Shown: positions 10,789-22,779, counted from the first letter of the stretch. The stretch: DNA of 64,000 nucleotides from Datura wrightii (GCA_035772735.1 JASDFA010000008.1:4818501-4882500), one strand, 5' to 3'. Notes: a model not told the origin generated them from the sequence alone. Program-made: numbers and translations.

Positions 10789-11850
10789 ATGTGCCACTCT
10801 AGTGATGTTGGTAGCATGGATAGATTTATGGATGTTGAGGATGAGCTCGTTGCTCATGATATAGCTGGTGCTATTTGCCTACCGCCCACGATGGGGAGTG
10901 CAGTATTCCATGTTACTAGTACCATGCTACATCTCATCCAGATAAAGAGGTTGTTTGGTGGTCTGGATAACAAGGCATCATATTGGCATCTATGAAACAT
11001 CATTGAAATCTACCAACCATTCAACATTTCAAACATCAGCCAAGAGTCAATTTGTTTGAGGTTATTTCTATTCTCTCTCACAGGGGATGCCACTTCTTAG
11101 TTGGAGGAGCTACCTCTCGAATCTATCACAGCATGGGACAAGTTGACTAAAGCATTCCTTTATCAATTCTTTCCACCCTCTAGAATGTTGCAATTGCGTG
11201 ATGAGATCACGAACTTCCGCAACTCCTGGGAGAACCAATACATGAGGTATGGCTTAAATTTAACAAGAAAGTGACCATGATTTAAAAAGAAAGTGGCCAT
11301 TTTCCCAAACCATGGGTTGCCGGATGAAGTGCTTTTATAAATTTTTTACTAGTCTCTTGATTCAAGTAACAAGTTTGTGATGAACAATCTAGTTGGTAGT
11401 TCAATCATGGACTAAGCCTTCTGACTTGCAAAGGCCTTTTTAGATAGAATGAAAAATACAAATCGAGCATGGCACACCAAAGGAAACTGAGGTGTCCTCA
11501 AGTGCACCTTCCAACCAAATGATGGCCGAGATAAGAAGAAAGGATGAAGAGAGGGATGAGACCTTAGAAAAAATGATGACTCAAATAGAGTTGCTTTCTA
11601 AACATGTTATGGGCTCTAGCACCAAAAGTGTAAATGCTATTGGAGCGCAAGTGACTAACTCCTTTGAGAATGAAGCTCCTCATGATAGATTTGATGAAGA
11701 ATGCAAATATATGACGAGCCAAATGATGGGTTCTCATCTGAGGTGCAAACTAAGGCCATTAGCGTCCTCGTGATGGGAATCAAGGTCCGAGAGATCGTGA
11801 GCGTGAGAGAGAGGGTGATAGGTATAATCACCAAAGATTAAATTTATACA
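10789..11850 (+). pseudogene. Element B gag (Athila-like, decayed)
   Basis: The frame begins at ATG 10789 (MCHSSDVGSMDRFMD) and runs into LFGGLDNKASYWHL, then past a stop into FSLTGDATS, AWDKLTKAFLYQFFPPSR and LRDEITNFRN. That is the usual capsid block of Athila/Tat-type Gag. After more stops there is a charged segment (MMAEIRRKDEERDETLEKMMTQ at 11519-11584, with a likely coiled coil) and an arginine-rich end near 11790-11840. At least eight stops are visible. It ends where LTR C begins. Confidence 0.72.
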
Positions 11851-11852
11851 TA

Positions 11853-14009
11853 TTTAATACCCCAAAAGTCCCCAAGATCAGACTCGAGAGTTGAAACTAA
11901 GAAATTAGGAAATTACGAACTAGGTCATAGAACGACTTGTCAGGTGAACTGTTAATTCACCTAACGGCTCATTCAGTGACCCTTTAAGTATATGCTAAGT
12001 TTTTAGAATGAGATTGTTTTGAGACTTGATTGGTGGGGCGATGAGTCATATTGGTATCCCTCGTTAAGTGTGCGGGGGAGGGATTGGCAGTGTTTGTAAT
12101 GGATGAAGGGACGAGTCATCATGCACCTAACGACTCGTCAAGTGGCCCGTGGGGAAAAGAAGATTAGTAAGTGAAGATTTTCCAGTAAAGGTAATGAGTG
12201 AGGACCATGAGTCGTTAGTGGTCCCAATGACTCCTTAGGTCCCTCGTGGTGACTGGCAGCATCAGTTTTCCTGCGAAATTAATAAGGGTATTTTTGTAAA
12301 TCCTAATCTCCTAAGCGCTAAACGATGTTGTTTTAAGCCCTAAAAGAAGTGTACTAAGGGATTTTAACCTATTGTAATTCATTAAATTTCCACGCATTCA
12401 ATTTAGAGGTTTCCATTGAAGATCAAGCCTAGAATCCTCTAATTCTCCTCCAAATCTCTTAGGATTTCAAAATCAAGTTGAGAATCAGTTTACCCAGGTA
12501 TGTAGAGACATGAATGAGAGTTTCCTTTCACTCTCATGCTCAAATTTTTCCTCAAGTATATGATTCAAGTCTTAATTCAAGTGTATGATCCTATGGGGTT
12601 TTAACCCAATTTTATGAAATTCAGTATGATTTATTTATAGGTCAGTTCTCTTCATATTTTAAAGCATGTTTTAAGATTCATGGGCAGATTTTATATACTA
12701 ATTTATTACAAATTCATGTTTTCAGATTTTAGGAAACCATGCCTAATTATACAAGTTCATGAAAAGTCAATTTTATGATTTATGATTTCAAGTATGATGA
12801 GATATATAGTATGTATGAATGTTTACAAATGCCCCATGTATGAATCTATAATTTTGATCAAGGAAGTCTATTTCAAGTATGCATGTTTTTAAATATGGGC
12901 AAGCCCGCACAAGACAAGCATTTTTTATGATCTAGCCAAGGCTAACAAGATCAAATGATAGATATATGTTTTGAAGTCAAGACTCCTCAATTGTATAGAT
13001 TCAAGTTATGTTTTAGAATATGATTATATTAGCATTATACTTGTTTTTGGAGTAGAGTCTACCACCGAGTAGGCTAGGGGTTCCAAGGTTCTCCTGTCTC
13101 ATTTGGGGCCTCTCAAGAGAGCAATTTTCCCTGCCCAAAGGCACACTGTGATATCACACGTTACCTATCCTTCTCTCTGGCAAGGATTAAGATGGTCCTC
13201 CTCCATATGGCCAAGATGTTGGATCATCATGTTCTCATACATGGTGGTTTTCAGTTAAGATGAGACTCACAATGTTCCTCATGATTCTAGTTATGCATGT
13301 TTACGACTTATGATATTATCTTTTTAGCAGGTTGACCCAATGATCATCTTATAAACTTTTATTTATTATTTTAGATATGGAAAGCCATATGATTCAATTT
13401 CTAGGTTTGGGTCATTCTGTTCAAATATGAACTTCAGTTTATGACCATATATGGTTTGAGTTATCAGCATGTAGGCCTTACTCTCATAATCTTATGATTT
13501 ATGTTATTTGCATGATTTCAGTTATACTTACTTAGCCTGTTTTGCTTACCTTACATACTTAGTACATTCCACGTACTGATCGCATACTCTATGTTGTATC
13601 ATGTCATGACACATGTTTGAGTTATCAGACTCGGCCACGCCTTTGGTCCTGCATCCATATCAGTTTAGCTAGAGTTGGTGAATCCTCATCTTCCAAGGAC
13701 ATTCAATTTAGTTTGTTACTTGTTATTATTTCCCAAACTTTAAAGCTAGTTGGAGGTGTTGTCCCATCAGCTCATCAGACAGTTTAGAGGCTTATTAGAC
13801 AGCTATGTGGATATTCAGTCTTGTCGAGCGTTGACTCTTCTCATGCTCTTATGATATATGTATGCAGACTTCTTCTTATTCATGTGTAAGTTATCAATTT
13901 CTTCTTGATGTATGCTCTTTAGCCGTTATGCTTATGTCATGGGTCGACATGGAGCCATTTATGGTTTTAGGTCTAGTATCTCGGTATAGACCTATGTTTG
14001 GGTCGTAAA
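11853..14009 (+). repeat. Element C LTR, about 2.16 kb
   Basis: Its start (AATACCCCAAAAGTCCCC) and its end (TTTGGGTCGTAAAA) parallel those of the LTRs of G (TGTTATACCCCATAAGCCC and TTCGGGTCATGACA). The terminal TG and CA are eroded. U3 holds repeated ACGACTCGTC/GACGAGTCAT half-palindromes (about 11930-12240). The shared block TTAGTACATTCCACGTACTG lies at 13559. The ends are accurate to a few bases. Confidence 0.75.
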
Positions 14010-14013
14010 AAAC

Positions 14014-14025
14014 TTGGTACCAGAG
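14014..14025 (+). other. Element C primer binding site
   Basis: TTGGTACCAGAG lies directly after the LTR end. It is a one-base variant of the initiator-Met-type site TGGTATCAGAG. The following leader (GTGTCCTAGGGTGT) matches that of element G. Confidence 0.75.
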
Positions 14026-14220
14026 TAAAGGTTCAGAGTGTCCTAGGGTGTTTATAATCCACGTTGAGTAGAGTCTTTTCCATGGGTGTGAAGCGTGCCA
14101 TACTTATGGGGAAGAGGCTACAAGATATTTTAGAAAACTTCCCTTCTTTCATGATCTATGTCATGTGATAAAGTATCTTTTTATCCTTCTAACTCGTGCT
14201 ATACATGTTTGTAGAATCAT

Positions 14221-14755
14221 GCCTCCATGCCAAGTAAATGGTGGAAGAAACGGAATTGGAAATGGCTATGAGGATCGCAATGAAGATGGACACCAGCAGT
14301 CCTCGCCAGCACCAGCAGCTCCTTTACCCAAGTAGGTCTCTCATGCTGAGTTTAGGACAACTTTTCAATTGTTGGCTCAGGCTTTGACCGCTCAAGTCAA
14401 CCAACAAGCGGTGGCCCATGTCCCTCAAAATGGGAGTGTAGTGGCGGCTTGAGTTTGAGATTTCCTCAGGATGAATCCTCCTGAGTTCCTTTTCAAGAGT
14501 GGGTGAGGACCCACATGAGTTTCTAGAAGAGATACAGAAGATCACCTAGATTATGGGGGTGACAGGAGAATGGAGCACAGACATAGCCTCCTATCAGCTG
14601 GAAGGGGTTGCGTATATTTGGTACCGCTAGTGGAGGGACGGTAGAGCAGTGGGTGTAGTTCCTGTGAGCTGGGATGAGTTCATGACAGCCTTCTTGGATA
14701 GATTCTTCCCTAGGGAGCTGAGGAAGGCAAAGGTGGCGAAGTTTGTCAGTTTAAC
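14221..14755 (+). pseudogene. Element C gag N-terminal half
   Basis: An ATG at 14219-14221 opens MPPCQVNGGRNGIGNGYED, followed by a Q/P/A-rich stretch, then, past stops and shifts, RTTFQLLAQALTAQ, DFLRMNPPEF and EFMTAFLDRFFPRELR. These are standard Tekay-type capsid motifs. The coding similarity breaks off at AKFV (about 14750), where Athila-type LTR sequence starts. Stops replace codons at several places (for example 14335 and 14451). Confidence 0.72.
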
Positions 14756-14813
14756 CATTTTACTACTTGTTTCGACCACGTGCACTTGCGTGTAGGCATT
14801 CCAAACCACCGAA
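14756..14813 (+). repeat. Isolated Athila-type LTR end, plus orientation
   Basis: The piece reads TTTTACTACTTGTTTCGACC and CGTGCACTTGCGTGTAG, and ends CACCGAACA. It matches the last about 60 bp of the E LTRs (39112-39165). It points the opposite way to element D next to it, so it is a separate fragment or a rearranged end. Confidence 0.7.
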
Positions 14814-15228
14814 CACCCCACACATCAACACTCCAAATCCCCCCTATTATTTTCTTACCTAATCTCACCCTTCTTTCTCAAGCAAAAGAAAGAAAAGTAA
14901 ACAAAATTCATGTTTGCAATCATCAATTTTTACAATTAAAACTTAGAGAAAATAATAGATCTATACTTGCAATTAGAATCCAAGAACAATTGATCAATAC
15001 CCAATCAGGTTTACAAATCCACCATGCACACACCCCTAGCTAGCAAGTTAGCTAGTCATGTTTAGAGAGAGAGAGAAGATACGAAATTCTCTTAAAATTC
15101 ATCATATGGGTTCACCAATTTTCTTCACAAGATCTGCAACAATGGTGGATTCCCCAACAATAGGGTTTTCAAAGAAGAAGTACTTTCTATTCTAACCTAT
15201 TCTATGATGTGTAAAACTCTACAAAAAT
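14814..15228. other. Unassigned 415 bp between repeat fragments
   Basis: AT-rich sequence with a short GA run (about 15066-15076). I recognise no coding or LTR similarity in it. It may be host sequence or a lost element end. Confidence 0.4.
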
Positions 15229-15253
15229 CTTAAATCGAACACTGTCCTCAGTG

Positions 15254-16520
15254 TTCACAAAATTCAACATAGCACAAGAGTAGGTGGTGAAACTCCCTGA
15301 TAAATCGAAAAGTATTCCACTTCTTCGTCAGGTGCGGTTGCCTCGTCCCCCAAATCAGAATCACCCTCGGTATCCTCATCTGACTCAACATCTGAGTCAT
15401 CGCGGCGTGTCTCCTCATCTGTGGGGACATCATCATCAACGGGCTCCACAAAAGCTGGCCCCACTCGGCATAGAGCCCTGACATTTTCACCGAAGGGGTA
15501 GTCCAACTCTAGCTACCACAACTCATCTTCTGTTGCTGGCCTCCTGCCTATGCGCAACTGTAGCATCTGCATCCCGAACATATGGGCCATATACTGATCA
15601 TCCCGAGCATGTCGCTCGGCTAATGTGAGAACTGGCCCGTGAGTGGTGTCGGGTGCCTTAGTTTTGGTGACGTCCAAGGCACGCCTCTCCATCTGCGGGA
15701 TGTAGTCAAGGGCCTCCTCCTCAACATCTAGGCCCCTCAGGAAAGTGGTCAGCAAGCCACCAAACCCGTACATGTGCCCTTGATGCAAACGGGCACTCTT
15801 CATGGCAGAGATGATCACCGCCCCAACATTAATCTCCAGCCCTTTCATCAAGGCGTATACCAAGCACACACGATCGGTGACATCTGTCATGTGCACCCCC
15901 AGGATCAAGCAGGAATACACGATCTTAAGCCAAATTCTGGCTTCCCTGTTCATTTGAGAATAGGGCAGCGTCTAATAGTAGCCCCTCTCCATATGCCTGC
16001 TCCACCGTGCTGTATAACGGGCTCCACACAGAGTGCGTCTGATGTCCGCATATGGTGGAGTGATGTTCAGCTACCGGAGTACATGGGCGTCTATGTCCCG
16101 CACCCCCAAGATGGCATTAAGGTGATGGGGCTCAAAAGTGACTACCTTCCCCCTTATTTTGACAGTGTGACTTCAGAGTGTCGGGTTCCAGTTGCCGTAG
16201 AATTCCCTAATCAGGTGGAGATTGCACTCCTTGGGCTCTTCAAAAATGAAGTTCAGCCCGGCAGCGTCAATCCGGTGTAATATTCTGGGGAACTCCTGTG
16301 CCAACGGCTCCCTTGTAATATGCTCCTCGGGGAAGTATTTGCTTTCCTTATGCTTTGTGTACCATTTCTTTCCTTCCTCTGTCACCCATCGGGTTCCGTA
16401 TTGACGGCGTTGGCCGCGCGGAACCGCTGGTGCTGCTCAGACTGCTGTTCCCAGTCTAATTCTTTTCCTTCCGGCGCCCGATGTAGATGCGCCTTTTCCT
16501 TTGTCTTGCCGGCTTGCCAT
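15254..16520 (-). pseudogene. Element D ORF3, plant transposon-protein domain type
   Basis: The minus-strand frame starts at ATG 16520-16518 (MASRQDKGKG), five nt after an AG splice acceptor. Its N-terminus is basic and serine-rich. Next comes WVTEEGKKWYTKHKESKYFP, then NFIFEEPKECNLHLIREFYGNWNP. That is the start of the domain annotated in many plant genomes as putative plant transposon protein (recognised from memory). The middle part (MNREARIWLKIVYSCLI, 15953-15513) is followed by a TAG at 15513-15515, where E has CAG. The C-terminus is strongly acidic (DEETRRDDSDVESDEDTEGD). A stop also lies in the N-terminal part, and the frame shifts near 16000-16170. Athila elements have an env-like gene in this position, but I see no clear signal peptide or membrane span. 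The function is unknown. Confidence 0.78.
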
Positions 16521-16525
16521 TGTTC

Positions 16526-17140
16526 CTGTCAAATCAAACAGACAGTCCCAATGTAATTTAAATTAAAATTAGCTTCGACTAAGGTCGGGTTAAGCTAGGC
16601 CACCCACACTTAGTCTTTAGCCACAATGAAAACAATTCGGCAAGACAATTATTCCATTCCAATTTTTGTCAACCAACATGCCTCGTGCATTCAGATAAGT
16701 CGATGGGATAATGACTAAGTACTACTCAGACTTTGTACAAGTAATCACAATTTCACCATCAGTTTCATTACATCACCTAGCACTTAGCCAAACTTTTTCT
16801 CAACAACAACAACCTATACAATTCACCAATTTCATTTTCCCAAAAATTCCCTTGTTTATTTAGCATATTCATCCATATTCACAACATCATTTACATCACC
16901 CAACATGAACAACCCAATTATTTTCAAATTTTCAACCAAATTTAGCTTCTTCCTATTCAAATTCCTACCCTAGCTACCAATTTCGCACAAATTCAATCAA
17001 ACATGTATTTATCGAGTTCATACAATCATAACGATACTACGAACATCAAACAACAATAACTTAAATGAATTTATGCTCAATTTACACTTAGGGCAAGCTT
17101 TAGTTACCTCACATGCTCAAAAATTGAAAATTGAACGTAC
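16526..17140 (-). other. Predicted intron upstream of ORF3 in element D
   Basis: The donor AAAG|GTACGTTC lies at 17141/17140 and the acceptor TTTGACAG|GAACAATG at 16526/16525 (minus strand), giving 615 bp. E has the same sites in the same place (45242-45879). Conservation of both sites across two diverged copies supports splicing. No transcript evidence is available here. Confidence 0.6.
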
Positions 17141-17338
17141 CTTTAATTCGTTGAACTTGAAGAAAAGTTGAAGAAAATTTGATCCTAGGTCCGTGTCACG
17201 TTGGGGGAGGGGGGATTTTGGGGTGTTTGTCGCGGAGGGGAGTGAAAAATGGGAAAAATTGGGTGTTTTCAGGGTTAAAAAGAAGGTTTTTCGCGCAGGT
17301 CACCCGGCGACCCGGTGTGACCCGTCGCGAATAACACT

Positions 17339-17480
17339 TCAACGTGTCACGGAGGGTAACGCGGAGCACACCCTCCGTGACATGGAGCCATCGCGCAGGG
17401 GTTCTGAAATTTGTAAAAAATTCCAAAACACCTTCAGCGTGTCACGGAGGGTAACGTGGAGGCCCTCCTCCGTGACACGG
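17339..17480 (-). promoter_or_regulatory. Two inverted GTGTCACGGAGG modules in the D pol-ORF3 spacer
   Basis: Arms CGTGTCACGGAGGG and CCCTCCGTGACA lie at 17343-17356 and 17371-17382. A second pair lies at 17438-17450 and 17467-17479. Each pair is separated by about 15 nt with GTAACGCGGAG-like loops. Each can fold into a strong hairpin. E has the corresponding pairs at 44911-45049. Confidence 0.7.
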
Positions 17481-17779
17481 AGCCATCGCGCAGGCTCACT
17501 GTTTTGCCACTTTTAATTTTTTTTACTCACCTCGATTTTTCCTTTGCGATCCTTTGCATTTTTGCCCTCCGTTCAACCTGCAATTCATCTCACAACAAGA
17601 AATTGGTTAGAATTCATAGATTTCAACGTAAAACCCAATTTTTGTTTTTATTTTTATTTTTCTTTTTTTTTTCTTCTCTACTAATTCTACTCAATTATTA
17701 CAACAATTCCACGGGTTGCCTCCCGTGCAGTGCCTGGTTTACCGTCGCGGCTCGACATCATTAAAGCTCAATCATCCAC

Positions 17780-17975
17780 TAGAGTGACGGACGTTTTCTC
17801 TCGACTACCGTCCTCACCCTAGTAATGCTTACATCGCTGCCCATTGACTAAGAACGTGGCACTTTGATCTTTTTGCCACAATTCCACTTTTGGGGGGTCC
17901 TTCATCGGTGGTTTTCGCACTGGCTCTTGCGAATCAACACTCTGAGCAATATTCGCTCGATTAAGCACGTTGATC
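17780..17975 (-). other. Internal pol deletion junction in element D
   Basis: Reading on the minus strand, protease-side sequence matching E up to about 41615 (ends near 17900) is joined to sequence matching E from about 44492, the last 40 or so integrase codons. About 2.9 kb of RT, RNase H and integrase are missing. The joined region still reads GQRCKHY before a stop. Confidence 0.78.
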
Positions 17976-20231
17976 ACTGAGAGTTCCTCATACACGGCCG
18001 GAAGCTTCGTGGCCTATACACATCAAATACCTCCATCTTGTTGTGTGCCCGCATGGTTAGCTTCCCTACAGCTACATCAATCAGTGCTTTCCCGGTTGCC
18101 AAGAAAGGATGTCCCAAAATAAATGGGACTTCCGCATTTGGCTCAAAATCCAGCACAATGAAGTCAACCGGGAAGATAAGGGAGCCCACTTGCACCAACA
18201 CGTCCTCCACAATGCCATCTGGTCTGGCCAAAGAACGATCCGCTAGTTGCAAGATCACTATTGTCGGTCTAGGACTGCCTAGCCCCAATTTCTTGAATAC
18301 CGATGTCGGCATCAAGTTAATGCTCGCTCCCAAATCACATAATCCACGAGTTCGGATACTCTGCCCGATTGTAAGTTGAATTGTAAAGCTCCCAGGGTCT
18401 TTGAGCTTTGTGGGCAACCGATTTTGTATCCGGGAAGTGCACTCTTCCGTAAGTTCCATCGTAGCATACTCTGTCAACCTGCTTTTGTTCGCCACGATCT
18501 CCTTGATATATTTTGCGTACTTCGGCACTCCCTGCAAAACATCAACAAAAGGTAAATTAATGTGTACCTATTTGAGCACCTCCATGAACTTTTTGAAACA
18601 CACTTCCTCCTTGTGTTTCCTTAGTCTTTGAGGGAACGGGGGTGGTGGTCTTTCTGTTTCAGCTTCCATCTCCTTCCCCCTATCATCATTGTGTTCCCTT
18701 TCCTTCTCCAATGCTCCTGACTGTTGTGGTAGTCTTTCTGATTCCACCTCCTTGAGTTGCAAACCACTCCTTGTGGTCACTACATTCACTTGCTTGGGGT
18801 TGGGGTCAGTGTCACTTGGAAGTCCTCCTCTCGGCCTGGTGTTCTGAGCTCCAACTAGTTGCCCAAACTAGTACTCCAATGCCTTCGTAGCTAACTGATT
18901 GTTCTTTACATCGGCTACCAATTTCACATAGTCAGCCTGCAATTGAGCTTGGTTAGCTATCATCGTTTTGAACATTGCCTCGATGCTGGGTGATGGTGGT
19001 GGAGGAGGTGCATTGTTGCTTCTGTATTGAGACTGATAGTGCTGCTGCCCTCCTTGATTTCTCTGTGCTCCTTAAATCAAACTCTGCCCTTGATGGCTGT
19101 TACTAACCCAAGAGAAATTCGGGTGACTTCTCCAATTAGAGTTGTAGTTGTTGCCATACTGTTGGTGATTATTTCTCGGTACATTACCAACAAAGTTTAC
19201 TGAATCAGGATTCGCACCACAACACTCAGTTAAGTGTTCATTACTGTCGCACACTTCACACCAAATCTGCTGCACTACATTCACTGGGGCTTGAGAATGA
19301 TTCATGCTCATATTGCTGAAGTGGGTATTGAGTTGATTCTGTAAAGCAGCTATCTGTGCAGCGATAGCTGTAAAACCATCCACTTCCAAGACTCCTGTCG
19401 CTTTCCTTGTTCCTCCTCTAGAAGAGTCCGCATTCCACTCTGGATTTCCCTGCGAAATACAGTTCAACAAAGTATACAGCTCCTCATAAGTTTTTTCTAA
19501 TGCTTGTCCCCCAGCTGCTGAGTCTAGCAAGATTTTTGTGTGGGGTTCCAAACCCTCTATGAAAGTATGCACCAGCACATCATTGGATTGGTGATGATGA
19601 GGACAATCCCGCAACATAGATTTGAATCTTTCCCAGGCTTGATACAGATTCTCTCCCTCTCTGTGTTTAAAACTTAGAATTTGACTCCTAAGTCTTACTG
19701 TTTTACCGGATGGAAAGAACCGTATCAAGAATTTTTTGCAAGATCATCCCAAGTAGTGATGGAATTTGGTGGCTCAGCTTTTAGCCATCTCTTTGCTTCT
19801 ACCAAAAGTGAAAATGGGAACAATGTAAGCCTGACATAATCGGGTGACACTCCAGCGGGGATGTAAGTGTCACTTATCTCCAAAAAGTTTTGGAGATGTT
19901 GTTGTGGATCCTCGTGAGGGAGACCTGTGAATTGCCCGCTGGTGTGCAGCAATTGCACCATGTTCTGTTTAAGCTCGAACCTCCCTCCTGGCTCAGGTTT
20001 GCGAATGCTCGATGTAACATTGTTAGCATGTGGGATCGCCACTTCGCGAATCGGCCTAGCTGCCATTTCTTCGGGCACTAACACTGCCCTTACAATGGGT
20101 GGATTCTGTTGTTGCTCCAGGATTGTCTGTCTGAGCAACTGCAACTTTCTCTCTAGAGCTTCTCTCCTCTGACAATGAAATTGTCTTTCCGGCTCTAAGT
20201 GTGAATCCACCAGCTCCTTGTTCCTTGCCAG
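17974..20231 (-). pseudogene. Element D gag and protease
   Basis: The Athila-type Gag begins near 20231 with LEPERQFHCQRREALERKLQ and QTILEQQQNPP. The capsid holds QLLHTSGQFTGLPHEDPQQH and TLFPFSLLVEAKRWLKAE. A frameshift near 19728 in an A/T run separates it from IRFFPSGKTVRLRSQILSF. The zinc knuckle CEVCDSNEHLTECC lies at about 19215-19256. After a stop near 19072 come a linker (18568-18850) and the protease with CDLGASINLMPTSVFKKLGL (active site DLGAS, near 18320). The protease frame is open from 18537 to 17974. The codon at the expected start is CTG rather than ATG (20231-20229), as in E. Confidence 0.85.
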
Positions 20232-20338
20232 TGTTCAACAGAATTCAATATCTGCAAAAGACAAGCTAAGGCCAAGTTGTCAACACTAATAAGAAATCGT
20301 AAACTAACACTTAAGACATCAATTTTACCAATTGCTAG

Positions 20339-20356
20339 TCCCCGGCAACGGCGCCA
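20339..20356 (-). other. Element D primer binding site, Athila type
   Basis: The minus strand reads TGGCGCCGTTGCCGGGGA, an exact match to the site typical of Athila elements (reported as complementary to tRNA-Asp; from memory). It starts about 6 nt inside the LTR end. Confidence 0.85.
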
Positions 20357-20362
20357 AAAACT

Positions 20363-21776
20363 TGTTCGGTGCGTTTCACAACTACACGCAAGTGCACGTG
20401 GTCAAACAAGTAGTAAAATGGCTAAAGTAAGCCAAGTATCGATCCCACAGGGACTGGACCAAGGTAATAATCGAATTAAGCGTTAATAAACTCTAACTCT
20501 AATAATGCAGACAACAGTTTCAAGAAGATTGTGGGAGTTTGTTTCCTAATTTATACTAATCTAAAGCAAATGTACAATTTGAGTCTGAACTATAGTAATG
20601 AGCATGCTGAGGCTAAAACAAACATGTAGGGAAGCAATCTATTGATACAAAGTGGTTAATCTTTCCTTTGGTTGCTAGTCAAAAATTATTGCCTATGGAT
20701 TAAAACTCTCGTATTTAACCCAACTTAAGAATCATGAACCTTCCACCTACATTTCCGTGATAAGAAGAAATTCATGTTCTAGCCATACAGAACCGATTCC
20801 TTAATAGACTAATACGACTTTCAGATATATTTCTATTTTGAAGGTAAATCAATTCTCAATTTTCCCAAACCAAGAAGAGATCATATCCTATTAATTCACA
20901 ACTTTCCAATTTCTTTCTCTTTCGAGCGCAAATCGGATTTTTTAGATATACATTAATATTGGCCAAACATTAATGCAGTAAGAACAAGAATTAATAGAAC
21001 AACCATGGAAGAAAAGATGAAAAACCAAGCTAATCAATAGTTACATTCCACTATAAATGTTCTTAACCTCAACAAGAAGTGAATTTAGCCACACATTTGT
21101 GGATTAAACATCATCCAATGAGTGTTAATCATACAAACAATTGAAATAAGGAAGGAAGAGATAGAGAAGAACCCTAAGAATTTCATCCCCTCAACTGTCT
21201 GTAACCCACGTTCTTGCTCAACCAAGTCAGAATAATTAAAAATAAACCTAAGTGTGCTATTTATAATAATGGGAATTTTTTCCGGAATAACAAGAAACGT
21301 GTCACAGAGTGCATCACGAAGCACTGCCTCCGTGACACGCCACAAACGCGGACCCTCACTGGAATCCGATCCTCCAGGTAATTATGCCCAACGTGCCACG
21401 GCATGCAACGCGGGGCTTGGCCAACGTGCCACGGCCCCGACGCGGACCTTCACTGGAACTTGGCCTATTTTTATCATCCGGAGCAGAATGCATCCGCGAT
21501 GGCAGCGTGACACGACTCCATTGCGGAGCCCCTTAATTTGCTGCATAACCTGGGCCTTTTCCACTGCTTGCTTCCGAGTCTATTCTCGATTTCTTCCAAC
21601 AAGCATCTTAGCTTCCTAAAATTCCATTTTTCCTGCAAAACAACACTAATCATGTTGGTTAGTATAAATTCACATTTTAACTACAAATCACATGAGAATG
21701 TACAATTATCAATGTATAAACAAGACGAAATGAAGCATTTGAGTATCACTTGGGCATATAATTCTGCCCAAGATCA
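20363..21776 (-). repeat. Element D 5' LTR, 1414 bp
   Basis: On the minus strand it starts TGATCTTGGGCAGAATTATA and ends GGTGCGTTTCACAACTACACG-type sequence read in reverse, with terminal CA at 20363. It aligns throughout with the 1509-bp LTRs of E, including the U3 hairpin modules (21298-21339), TATAAATA (21265-21258) and the U5 start. About 95 bp are missing relative to E. Confidence 0.9.
21258..21339 (-). promoter_or_regulatory. Element D LTR core promoter: hairpin module and TATA box
   Basis: The arms CGTGTCAC (21298-21305) and GTGACACG (21332-21339) flank a short loop. On the minus strand TATAAATA follows at 21265-21258, before the transcribed part. The arrangement matches the E LTR and element A. 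Confidence 0.6.
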
Positions 21777-22779
21777 GTAACAAACATGGTTCACCTTTGC
21801 TATAGTCTACTAATTAAGTCCTGCCACCTTTGGAACATAGAGTCAACCTCAGGGTCTCACGACTCTGCCCCTTATTACCTCAAAGGCCACTGACTTCCTA
21901 TTGGGCCTTGTCTCTGGGTTATACTAGGTTAGAGTCTCTGTGGCGTCACTTTTTTACCTCCACAACTGGTGGTGATATTGCAGTATTCTAAGTTACAACC
22001 TCACTATCCTTTAAATGTCAGCCCGATGCTTACTTCTCGACATTCAGCGGTGATTCCATGCTCTGTCAAGCTACTACAGCCTAGAGGTGATTCTATTTTC
22101 CTACAGAGTTAGATACTCACGCCTTCCCCTTACTTCTATAGGCTGAGATCTGGGGTTCGTGCCCGCTGCATCGTACTGACAAGGATATTACTGACCAAGT
22201 CGGTACCGACCTGTATCGTTCTGACCCACACTCGAGCCAATTTCATTCATATAGTCTCTCTATCCTTCGACATAACAAAGTAGGGTCATAGCCATTATTC
22301 TGCAGGTATATTTGACCGTCCTTAGCACACTGCGGTGGAATCAGCCTATTTCTGACTTGAGCTTTGCTATTGCTAGGGGTTTATCGCTCATGGACTCTCA
22401 CACGTACTTGAGTGCTATTGGCAATCTTATCTGCCCTCCTGATTTACTACCGTGAGGATCTAGGTGACTCATTTAAGCACTAGGAGTTTTAACCACTTTC
22501 TAACACTTTCTTGGAATCAACTTTTCTAGCCTTGCATTACTATTTATTCCGGGCAACATGGCATTGATACTTATGCTTTATGTGGTATTGAAAGAACAAG
22601 ATGGGAAGTGGAAAATGACCCCATCATTCTATATAGGGCTAAGGCGCGAAATTCAACATACTCTAAAGGTTGGAGGTACAAGCCTCACACAATCCTTCAT
22701 GTATTTCAGGTAATCTAATGTTAACTGTCGTCCCTATCTAATTCTAGATGTCTACTAAGTGAGCCAACTCATACATATA
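21777..22779. other. Unassigned 1 kb, probably decayed retrotransposon DNA
   Basis: I find no coding frame of note and no clear LTR end. The base composition and its position between two minus-strand retroelement pieces suggest it is a decayed element interior, but I cannot identify it. Confidence 0.35.

Larger units (their letters stand above)
10396..11852 (+). mobile_element. Element B: Athila-like retrotransposon relic
   Basis: A truncated LTR end (about 10396-10665) is followed by a primer site and a decayed gag. It is cut on the left by element A and on the right by the LTR of element C. No pol remains. Confidence 0.7.
11853..14755 (+). mobile_element. Element C: Tekay-like LTR plus gag start, truncated
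   Basis: The LTR at about 11853-14009, the primer site at 14014 and a gag N-terminal half match the layout of element G (52897-60397). It is cut at about 14755 by LTR-end sequence of Athila type. No pol and no 3' LTR are present, so it is a truncated copy. Confidence 0.78.
15229..21776 (-). mobile_element. Element D: Athila-family retrotransposon, pol-deleted and 3'-truncated
   Basis: On the minus strand the order is LTR (21776-20363), primer site, gag, protease, a deletion junction, the last codons of integrase, a spacer with hairpin modules, an intron and ORF3. Each part aligns with element E. Sequence matching E ends just after ORF3 (about 15229), so the 3' spacer and the 3' LTR are missing. 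The base next to the LTR start is followed by GTAAC, but no matching target duplication is seen on the other side. Confidence 0.88.
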
